Shown in pieces: positions 1 through 5,135 of a stretch of 5,135 bases of DNA. How positions within the stretch are numbered: position 1 is the stretch's first letter; each line of letters opens with the position of its first letter. The position numbers were made by a program, and so were the translations under genes. The notes under the pieces are model-generated. The model searched no databases. It was given only the letters and a program-made list of their open reading frames with translations, and was not told the origin of the DNA. The stretch comes from a bacterium (GTDB lineage: Bacteria > Babelota > Babeliae > Babelales > JABDEC01), in the NCBI GenBank assembly GCA_947486885.1, contig CANKVQ010000045.1, positions 1-5,135 on the forward strand, given 5' to 3'.

Positions 1-12
1 ACATATGGTTAT

Positions 13-35
13 GTGGGTTAGCCCCGCTATTTTTG
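13..35 (+). terminator. Possible weak rightward terminator at the left edge
   Basis: GTGGG (13-17) can pair with CCCGC (23-27), with one G-U pair, over a 5-nt loop, and TATTTTTG follows. This could end a rightward gene lying outside the window. The stem is short and the upstream gene is not visible, so support is slight. Confidence 0.18.
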
Positions 36-55
36 TATTTAAATTTAAAGGACAA

Positions 56-89
56 ATTGGTCTCGAAAAAATCAATTTTCGAGACCAAT
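56..89 (-). terminator. Perfect 14-bp stem hairpin after the C11 gene, likely terminator
   Basis: Arms 56-69 and 76-89 are perfect inverted repeats (ATTGGTCTCGAAAA and its complement) around a 6-nt loop. It lies about 50 bp past the stop of the C11 gene. No long U-run follows directly on the minus strand; on the plus strand a T7 run (104-110) lies 15 bases after the stem. It may terminate leftward transcription, work in both directions, or stabilise the 3' end of the mRNA. The remaining bases of 1-138 show no gene that I can support. Confidence 0.5.
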
Positions 90-138
90 AGAATGAATTT
101 CAATTTTTTTAATTGCCAATATTATCTATATGGGTTGC

Positions 139-1548
139 CTAAATTATGTCATAGTACGATATAAATGTGGCCCATTGATTGTTTTGAGCGAACTCAGTTT
201 TTTGGTAAGATGAAAGCATTTTTTGGCGTGGAAAATAGATTGAAATGCCGTTTGCATAGGCTAAATTGCTGCCGCTAACATTGGCAAGTGTGGCTGATTT
301 AATTGTCATAAGGCCTTCTTCTAGTAGCACGCGTAATTGTGGTAAAAGAGATTTTTTTTGCATATCTTGAAATTTAAATTCTTCGAGATGCAGCAGTAGG
401 TTGCTGTAGAAGCTATATAAATCTATATAGCTTGGTTCTTCAAAGCCAATGTTGCTACGGCAGGTATCAATGACCGCCTTGATAGCATTATCGCTTTGGT
501 GTCGCAAGCATTCAATTAATATCCCTGCAACTTTATTGATATTGTTTTTAATGGGGCCAATTTTTGCTAATTCTATTGCCGATAAAGTATAATCTTTGGT
601 GATCTTGCTATATGTTTCGTGATAGACTTGCACGATGTGGCGCGCAAAATCGTCGCGACTCAGTGTGTGTTGTTCTAGGGGCGCTAAAATTTTGTCGTAG
701 CGCCAGCCGGGTCCTAGCTCAACTTCTTGAGAGGCGATTAATATGTCGGCATATTGTTCTGACAAATCACAAATCTCTAGCATTGCCATTAGGCAAGCAT
801 CCATGCCCAAAATGGCCAACTTCCCCCCCCCCAGTGCTTTGGTGCAAATTGCTTCTAATGCATATTGTAGTTTTTGACTATCTAGATAAGTTTTATAGGT
901 CTCATCAAAGCATATACCGCGTGGTGTTTCGGTATTGTAGGTTGCAAATGGATAAGCTGTGCGATCAAGATCGAGCATTAAATTGTTGGGATTTAGCACA
1001 AATAGTGCAGACGGGTTAAAGGTGCGGTAGCCGCGATCGTCAATGCCGCTGCCGTGATTCCAAAGATCAAGCATGTATTCATCTGCTGGAAAATTTTGAA
1101 TAGCCCATGTGCAAAAATCTATCAATGTTTTAGGGTTGCCGCTATCCAATTTTTGTTTGTTATCTTTGTTTAATAATACGGCGCGGTTTTTTTCAATTAA
1201 ATAAATTTGTGTTTTTTTATGAATGCCGGGTTCATTTAAAAACACAATAATATTTACATTGTTGTTTGCGCCCTTGGCCAGCTGCTTAATGTTGTTCCAG
1301 GCAAAATAAAACAGATCGTTGTCTGCTGCTATATAAACCATAATAGTACGTTTGCGTGGTGTGCGGGTACGCTGTAAATTCTTGTAGCAGTTATGATTAT
1401 CTTTATTTAAATCATCGACAATTGGTTGGGCATGAGTTAGCCGGGAGTCTATTTCTGCAAAATTATAACTGCAAATTAAAGATACTAATAAGGCTATTAA
1501 AGTTTGGCCAAAATTTTTCTTAATATAGGGTAAATTTAATTTAAACAT
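139..1548 (-). CDS. Secreted clostripain-family (C11) cysteine peptidase
   Basis: Predicted cysteine endopeptidase of family C11 (clan CD), a family that usually cleaves after Arg or Lys. The 469-residue protein opens with a basic stretch and a hydrophobic segment (about residues 9-31, LIALLVSLIC at its core), which looks like a Sec signal peptide with possible cleavage near A31, so it is probably exported. A basic linker (RTRTPRKR, 60-67) precedes the catalytic domain. The domain starts with TIMVYIAADNDL (68-79), typical of the family. The catalytic His is H165 in LWNHGSG and the catalytic Cys is C252 in GMDACLMA; SQEVELGPGW (273-282) follows as in relatives. The C-terminal part keeps YIDLYSF (374-380), GISIYFP (434-440) and a final WATFISYY, so the protein looks full length. 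The start is fixed by a strong ribosome binding site. It lies 32 bp behind the ComEC-like gene and may be cotranscribed with it. Ten consecutive G encode G240-G242 just before the active-site Cys. Family assignment is firm; the substrate and the Arg/Lys preference are unknown. Confidence 0.93.
   Translation of the reverse strand: MFKLNLPYIKKNFGQTLIALLVSLICSYNFAEIDSRLTHAQPIVDDLNKDNHNCYKNLQRTRTPRKRTIMVYIAADNDLFYFAWNNIKQLAKGANNNVNIIVFLNEPGIHKKTQIYLIEKNRAVLLNKDNKQKLDSGNPKTLIDFCTWAIQNFPADEYMLDLWNHGSGIDDRGYRTFNPSALFVLNPNNLMLDLDRTAYPFATYNTETPRGICFDETYKTYLDSQKLQYALEAICTKALGGGKLAILGMDACLMAMLEICDLSEQYADILIASQEVELGPGWRYDKILAPLEQHTLSRDDFARHIVQVYHETYSKITKDYTLSAIELAKIGPIKNNINKVAGILIECLRHQSDNAIKAVIDTCRSNIGFEEPSYIDLYSFYSNLLLHLEEFKFQDMQKKSLLPQLRVLLEEGLMTIKSATLANVSGSNLAYANGISIYFPRQKMLSSYQKTEFAQNNQWATFISYYDII
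823..832. repeat. G10 homopolymer tract inside the C11 protease gene
   Basis: Ten C in a row on the plus strand are read as ten G on the coding (minus) strand: the last base of the L239 codon plus three GGG glycine codons (240-242). The tract lies ten codons before the catalytic Cys252 codon. I traced both other frames. Loss of one G gives a TAA at 791-789, overlapping the codon after the Cys; gain of one G gives a TGA at 769-767. Either change therefore removes the catalytic Cys and everything after it. Long G/C tracts in AT-rich genomes are the classic substrate of slipped-strand mispairing. That this one varies is inference. Confidence 0.85.
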
Positions 1549-1551
1549 TTA

Positions 1552-1560
1552 CTCTCCCTT
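1552..1560 (-). promoter_or_regulatory. Strong Shine-Dalgarno of the C11 protease gene
   Basis: Read on the minus strand, AAGGGAGAG is followed by TAA and then the ATG at 1548. The AGGGAG core is a near-consensus ribosome binding site at a workable distance, and it decides the start codon. It is the best ribosome binding site of the three genes, so the protease can be translated independently of the gene before it. Confidence 0.7.
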
Positions 1561-1579
1561 GCTTATTATGAGTCTCGAG

Positions 1580-1609
1580 ATCATATGATGGTGGGCGATT
1601 TAAATGCAA
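1580..1609 (-). promoter_or_regulatory. Possible sigma70 promoter for the C11 protease gene
   Basis: On the minus strand, TTGCAT (1609-1604) and TATGAT (1585-1580) are separated by 18 bp. The -10 matches consensus in five of six positions; the -35 matches only the TTG. Transcription would start near 1573, giving a leader of about 25 nt that contains the ribosome binding site. The elements overlap the last codons and stop of the ComEC-like gene. If real, the protease has its own promoter besides readthrough. The match is modest for such AT-rich DNA. Confidence 0.25.
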
Positions 1610-2789
1610 TGATCTGATATTGATTTTGTCTGAATGCTAATACTAAGGCATATGTAAGCGCAAAACTCAATTGAAAGTCTAGGGAAAATATTTGAACTGG
1701 GTTGATTAATAGGGCGCCAACTAAAATTAAATTTAATAAATGGAGCCCATCGAGTTGCCAATTATTAAATTTGCAAAATTCATACAATGTGACCATGTAT
1801 AAAGCGCGCAAAAAAGATATACTAGGCCAAGATAATTGGTGATATAGCAGAATTAACAAGATGATTGTAGGGCTGTTTAGCCTGGTGGGTATTTGCAATC
1901 CTAGCAATAGCAATTTAATTAATAATGCAATAATAATCATATGTAATCCAGCTCGAGCTAAAAAATGAGCTAAGCCCCAAACTTGAAATTGATTACGCAT
2001 TTGTTGAGTGTCAGCATGTATACCAGCTTTTTTATAGCCTAAAAAAATAGTGGTCAACAGGCTAAATGTAGCGGGAGACAGTTTAAATTTTAATTTTAGT
2101 AAAAATTGATGTTTAAATTTATAAATTTTCTGAAAAACAAAATTTATTACCGTGTTGTAAGTTAGCTTATTGGGCAATTTAGTTAAAATTTTATAATTCG
2201 AGTCAGGACTCAATCTAACTTGTGCTACTTGCTCAAGTAAATTTTTTTTCAATGTGGTTAAATTATTATTCTTGGGGATTTCTAAATTTGAAATTAAAAT
2301 TTGATCATAGAGTTGAAGTTGATTGGTATTGCTAACCCAAAGTGTTACAAATTTAGGTAATAAACTGCTACTAACAATTGGGGCTATCTGATTTACTAAA
2401 ATTTTCACACAACGTTGTTTGGGGTTTAAAACTAGGCTGTCTATTGCGACAATCTCCCCATAGAGTGTAAATCTTTGATGTGCATAATTTTCATAAAATT
2501 TAAACAGCTTTTGAGTCTGATAGTGATTAGTGCCAGCTGTAATTAGCATGCAACTGGTAAATACAGCTGTGCTAATGAGATTAACGTTTTGATTTAATAT
2601 ATTTTTTTTATTTACAATAATAATAGTTAATATAAGTAGTAAACCTAGGTTAGTGACTAGCGGCATATTTGAGATATAGGCCCCCAGTATAGTCCCAAGT
2701 GCAGCATAACTGGACCACGGTAGCCTAATTTGCTGGATTAGTTTTTTTAATTTAAATATATACCAATGGCTAGTTTCTGCAGTGTTCAT
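1581..2789 (-). CDS. comEC: Short ComEC/Rec2-family competence protein, lacking the C-terminal part
   Basis: ComEC forms the inner-membrane channel that passes single-stranded DNA into the cytoplasm during natural transformation. This 402-residue protein has hydrophobic segments at about 26-59 and 71-88, then a soluble beta-rich stretch (about 95-200, with LYGEIVAIDS) corresponding to the DUF4131/OB-like region of ComEC. The Competence domain begins near 238: FLGYKKAG (249-256), WGLAHFLARAGLHM (271-284, the family's GLAHLLAxSGLH motif with Arg in place of the usual residue before AGLH), WPSISFLRALYM (321-332, the family's PSxLRA motif) and NPVQIFSLDFQLSF (363-376). It ends 26 residues after that motif, so the final helices of the channel and the metallo-beta-lactamase domain, present in typical ComEC of about 700-800 residues, are absent. 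No remnant follows: only 32 bp separate the TGA from the next gene. No Shine-Dalgarno precedes the ATG, and the next Met is residue 42. It may be a truncated gene or a naturally short lineage-specific form. Confidence 0.85.
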   Translation of the reverse strand: MNTAETSHWYIFKLKKLIQQIRLPWSSYAALGTILGAYISNMPLVTNLGLLLILTIIIVNKKNILNQNVNLISTAVFTSCMLITAGTNHYQTQKLFKFYENYAHQRFTLYGEIVAIDSLVLNPKQRCVKILVNQIAPIVSSSLLPKFVTLWVSNTNQLQLYDQILISNLEIPKNNNLTTLKKNLLEQVAQVRLSPDSNYKILTKLPNKLTYNTVINFVFQKIYKFKHQFLLKLKFKLSPATFSLLTTIFLGYKKAGIHADTQQMRNQFQVWGLAHFLARAGLHMIIIALLIKLLLLGLQIPTRLNSPTIILLILLYHQLSWPSISFLRALYMVTLYEFCKFNNWQLDGLHLLNLILVGALLINPVQIFSLDFQLSFALTYALVLAFRQNQYQIIAFKSPTII

Positions 2790-2795
2790 AAGATT

Positions 2796-2804
2796 ATTTT
2801 AGCA
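2796..2804 (-). promoter_or_regulatory. Extended -10 element that would give a leaderless ComEC mRNA
   Basis: On the minus strand TGCTAAAAT (2804-2796) fits the extended -10 form TGnTAnAAT-like, with TAAAAT as the hexamer. With normal spacing, +1 falls at about 2789, the A of the ATG. The absence of any Shine-Dalgarno upstream of this ATG fits a leaderless message. No convincing -35 was seen. An alternative is the perfect TATAAT at 2882-2877 (minus strand), which would leave a leader of about 80 nt but also lacks a good -35. Confidence 0.28.
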
Positions 2805-2847
2805 GATTTAAGGGTTTTTGTTTTGCTAAATAAGTTTTTTGTTATGC

Positions 2848-2856
2848 TGATACAAT
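2848..2856 (+). promoter_or_regulatory. Extended -10 promoter for the M16 protease gene
   Basis: TGATACAAT matches the extended -10 consensus (TGnTATAAT) at all but one position. Transcription would start near 2863, giving a leader of about 48 nt before the ATG at 2911. No good -35 lies 16-18 bp upstream, which is tolerated by extended -10 promoters. TATAAC at 2860-2865 with TTGTTA (2839-2844) and a 15-bp spacer is a weaker alternative. Confidence 0.4.
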
Positions 2857-2876
2857 ACTTATAACTGTTTAAAATT

Positions 2877-2882
2877 ATTATA
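2877..2882 (-). promoter_or_regulatory. Perfect TATAAT, alternative -10 for the leftward unit
   Basis: The plus-strand ATTATA reads TATAAT on the minus strand. Upstream, the nearest -35-like hexamers are poor (TTGTCC at 2902-2897 with 14 bp spacing, TTTTGT at 2904-2899 with 16 bp). In DNA this AT-rich a chance match is easy, so this is only a candidate. Confidence 0.22.
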
Positions 2883-2894
2883 AATTAAATACCT

Positions 2895-2899
2895 AGGGA
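2895..2899 (+). promoter_or_regulatory. Weak Shine-Dalgarno of the M16 protease gene
   Basis: AGGGA lies 11 bases before the ATG at 2911, slightly farther than ideal. An in-frame TAA at 2881-2883 with no ATG, GTG or TTG between it and 2911 shows that the ATG at 2911 is the first usable start. Confidence 0.45.
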
Positions 2900-2910
2900 C
2901 AAAAGTTAAT

Positions 2911-5135
2911 ATGCAAAAAGTTTTTAAGTATGTATTAGATAATGGTTTAACAATACTAGTGCGCCCAAATCATGTAATCCCCAAAGTTTCAATTCAAATG
3001 TGGTATGGAGTAGGCTCTAAAGATGAGCAAACCGGCGAAAAAGGGTTAGCACATTTATTAGAACACATGATCTTTAAGGGCACTGAAAAACTTTCTGAAA
3101 GCGATATTAACGAAATTTCTAGTAAATTATCTGGTTATTGCAACGCTTTTACATCTTACGATTACACTGGTTATATTTTTGATTTTCCCACGCAGCATTG
3201 GACATCCGCATTACCAATTTTAGCGGATTGTATGACCAATTGCACTTTTAAATCTGATATGCTGGCTTCTGAAATGAAAGCGGTTATCCAAGAGTTAAAA
3301 ATGTATTGCGATAATTACACTGCGACACTAGCTGAAAAAATGTGCAGTATGATTTTTGGTGGGCACCCCTATGAAAATCCAATTATTGGTTATAAACATG
3401 ATTTATGGAATATAGATCGTGAAGCCTTATTGCGTTTTTATAAAAAACATTATGTACCCAATAACGCCACTTTGGTGATCGTGGGTGACATAGACCCAGA
3501 ACAAGTATTTGATTTAGTAGAACAAAATTTTGGACAAATTAAACCTGATTTAAGTTATAAAAAAACTGAGCATTATTTACCACAAGACTTATCGCGCAAA
3601 TCCATCGAATTGTATCGTGATGTAAAACAACCAATAGTTTTTTTAGCGTATCAAATACCAGGCTCAGTGGCACAGCAAGATTATTTAATCGATATAGTAT
3701 CACGCGTAATTGGCTATGGCGATAGTTCACGTTTGGTGCGAAAATTACTAGATGAATTAGAGTTAGTTACTGATATTGGTGCAGGCACAGAGGACTTATT
3801 TGATGCTGGTTTATTATTTATATCTTATCAGCCAAAAGAGATTGGTAATGTAGATAAAATTAACCAAATTATTCAAACTGAGCTCGACCAAATAGCGCGT
3901 GATGGCATAACTGAATTAGAGTTGCAACGAGCGGTTAAGCGCATTGAAGCTGACTATTACAGTATGTTGGAAAAAAACCAAAAACAAGCTGAGGTGATTG
4001 GCCGGACTTATTTAGTTACTAAAGATGAAAACTATATTTTTAAATATTTAGACAGTTGCGATCAGCAAAGTTTAGCTGAACAAGTTAAGCAATTTGTTGG
4101 TAATTATTTAATCTCAGCTCGTCGGCATCAAGGTCAGGTTTTACCAGTAACAGAACAAGATCAATCACAATTGGTCAAACTACAGGAAATCTCTGATGCT
4201 GAAGATCAGCGTGTGTTGTCTGGACGCGTACGTGAAACAGTGGTTGAAAAGGGTGTGGCGGTACATGGTATTGATACACGAGACTATATAAACTTTAAAT
4301 TTCCCAAGCCTGAAATAATTAAATTAGAGAACGGCTTAGAGGTACTATATTATCACAATCCCAATACGCCCAAGATTGAACTAGTTTTAGAATTTAAAGC
4401 TGATTATCGTTATGACCCAATAGGTCAAGCTGGAGTTAGTACTTTTGTGTCGCAAGTGTTAACTGAAAGTACTGAAAAATATAGCAAACAAGAGCTAGAT
4501 GATCTAATTGAACAGCATGGTATGTCCTTGCGCTCTGATTCGGGCTTAGTTTCTTTAAGTTTACTAAGCGGTGATTTACTTAAAGCTTTAGAAATATTAA
4601 CTGAAATTTTTTGTCATGCGCAATTTGATGTTGGTGCAATTGAAAAAATTAGGGACCAAATTTTGGCTGAAATCGATAATTATTGGGACACACCAACTTA
4701 TTTTGTGGACCAATTAATTCGTGAAGCTATTTACCAAGATCATCCATACAGTAAACCTGTTTTTGGCACAGCCGAGTCAGTTGCTAAGTTAACACGAGCG
4801 CAATTGTTAAATTTTTATAAGCAATTTATTACACCCCAAAATAGCTGGTTAGCAATTGTGGGTGACCTAAGTCGTGACAATTTAATCGATGCGCTAAACA
4901 GCACACTAGGTAAATGGCAAGGCCCAGCAGTGCCAGATTTAGATTATCCTGAAATTTCAACAGTGCAGCCAACTGTGATTAAATACCCCATTAATCGTGA
5001 TCAGATTGTGTTAGCTTTCGCAGGCAAATCTGTTTCTAGGTTAGATCCAGATTATGATAAATTATTATTATTTGACCAGATTTTTGGTGGTGGTGTATTA
5101 GGTTCTATGAGCTCGCGTTTATTTGAATTGCGTGA
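2911..5135 (+). CDS. Two-domain M16 (pitrilysin/insulinase-type) zinc metallopeptidase, 3' end cut by the window
   Basis: The reading frame is open for 741 codons from ATG 2911 to the window edge. M16 peptidases are clamshell zinc enzymes that degrade peptides and small unfolded proteins. The first half opens with the family start FKYVLDNGLTILV (5-17) and carries the inverted zinc motif HLLEH (H48, E51 catalytic base, H52); the third ligand is E128, 75 residues on, in VIQELKMYCDN, with the conserved E121 before it. NATLVIVGDID and DSSRLVRKLLDE (271-282) follow as in relatives. After a linker (about 420-465), the second half restarts with KLENGLEVLYY (471-481); the segment aligned to the zinc motif is TFVSQ (511-515), so this half is catalytically dead, as is usual. 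It reaches SSRLFELR (734-741), a conserved substrate-cleft motif, at the edge. Full relatives of this layout are roughly 850-950 residues. No signal peptide is present, suggesting a cytoplasmic enzyme, unlike exported PqqL-type relatives. It is transcribed divergently from the ComEC-like gene. Confidence 0.93.
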   Translation, partial: MQKVFKYVLDNGLTILVRPNHVIPKVSIQMWYGVGSKDEQTGEKGLAHLLEHMIFKGTEKLSESDINEISSKLSGYCNAFTSYDYTGYIFDFPTQHWTSALPILADCMTNCTFKSDMLASEMKAVIQELKMYCDNYTATLAEKMCSMIFGGHPYENPIIGYKHDLWNIDREALLRFYKKHYVPNNATLVIVGDIDPEQVFDLVEQNFGQIKPDLSYKKTEHYLPQDLSRKSIELYRDVKQPIVFLAYQIPGSVAQQDYLIDIVSRVIGYGDSSRLVRKLLDELELVTDIGAGTEDLFDAGLLFISYQPKEIGNVDKINQIIQTELDQIARDGITELELQRAVKRIEADYYSMLEKNQKQAEVIGRTYLVTKDENYIFKYLDSCDQQSLAEQVKQFVGNYLISARRHQGQVLPVTEQDQSQLVKLQEISDAEDQRVLSGRVRETVVEKGVAVHGIDTRDYINFKFPKPEIIKLENGLEVLYYHNPNTPKIELVLEFKADYRYDPIGQAGVSTFVSQVLTESTEKYSKQELDDLIEQHGMSLRSDSGLVSLSLLSGDLLKALEILTEIFCHAQFDVGAIEKIRDQILAEIDNYWDTPTYFVDQLIREAIYQDHPYSKPVFGTAESVAKLTRAQLLNFYKQFITPQNSWLAIVGDLSRDNLIDALNSTLGKWQGPAVPDLDYPEISTVQPTVIKYPINRDQIVLAFAGKSVSRLDPDYDKLLLFDQIFGGGVLGSMSSRLFELR

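Noticed and set aside
1..40. End of a tRNA or similar structured RNA (GGGTTAGCCCCGC)
   Set aside because: No T-arm GGTTCGA-type motif or CCA end is present, and the pairing is too short for a tRNA acceptor stem and arm.
1..88. Short open frames at the left edge on the plus strand as the tail of an upstream gene
   Set aside because: Frame 1 stops at 19-21, and frame 2 runs through the hairpin to a TAG near 89; neither gives a recognisable protein end.
612..1019. Plus-strand open frame of 135 codons
   Set aside because: It lies wholly antisense to the C11 protease, across its catalytic motifs; the translation is Cys/Arg-rich and resembles nothing, so it is a shadow.
1456..1488. Lipoprotein signal (Cys near residue 26 of the C11 protease)
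   Set aside because: The residues before the Cys read SLIC, and Ile directly before Cys does not fit the lipobox, which needs Gly, Ala or Ser there; an ordinary signal peptide is more likely.
2242..2249. T8 run in the ComEC-like gene (and another at 352-359 in the C11 gene) as further phase-variable tracts
   Set aside because: A/T runs of eight are common by chance in such AT-rich DNA, so they do not stand out as the G10 tract does.
3539..3730. Minus-strand open frame of 63 codons
   Set aside because: It is antisense to the well-supported M16 gene, with no recognisable content or ribosome binding site.
1..5135. CRISPR array, insertion sequence or phage genes
   Set aside because: No regularly spaced repeats, transposase motifs, flanking target duplications or phage-like proteins were seen.

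Overview
The window is AT-rich bacterial chromosome with three protein-coding genes and short intergenic gaps. Two genes run leftward as a likely pair: a ComEC/Rec2-family membrane protein (2789 to 1581) and, 32 bp further on, a secreted clostripain-type (family C11) cysteine protease (1548 to 139). The third, a two-domain M16 (pitrilysin/insulinase-type) zinc protease, runs rightward from 2911 and is cut by the right edge of the window. A 121-bp divergent promoter region (2790-2910) separates the two transcription units.

Region by region: 1-138 is non-coding as far as I can see and is dominated by a perfect 14-bp stem hairpin (56-89), probably the end of the leftward transcript. 139-1548 is the C11 protease, whose catalytic His and Cys are both present; just upstream of the Cys codon it carries an uninterrupted run of ten G (plus-strand C, 823-832), which makes the gene a candidate for slipped-strand on/off switching. 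1549-1580 holds a strong ribosome binding site and short palindromes. 1581-2789 is a ComEC homologue that stops right after the conserved DFQLSF helix, without the last channel helices or the C-terminal metallo-beta-lactamase domain. 2911-5135 is the M16 protease, with a complete HxxEH...E zinc site in the first half and a degenerate second half.

Organism: the low GC, Asn/Lys/Ile-rich proteins, a signal-peptide-bearing C11 protease, a short ComEC and an M16 protease without a signal peptide suggest a reduced, perhaps host-associated bacterium. The ComEC motif wording (HFLARAGLH instead of the usual HLLAxSGLH) reminds me of candidate phylum Dependentiae (TM6), but this is from memory and weak; a database search would decide it.

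How the genes work together: no single pathway is evident. A DNA-uptake channel component next to two proteases could fit a scavenging lifestyle (import of DNA, breakdown of host protein and peptides), but that is inference from adjacency only. I did not find a convincing new multi-gene system; the most unusual points are the G10 tract in the C11 gene and the shortened ComEC.
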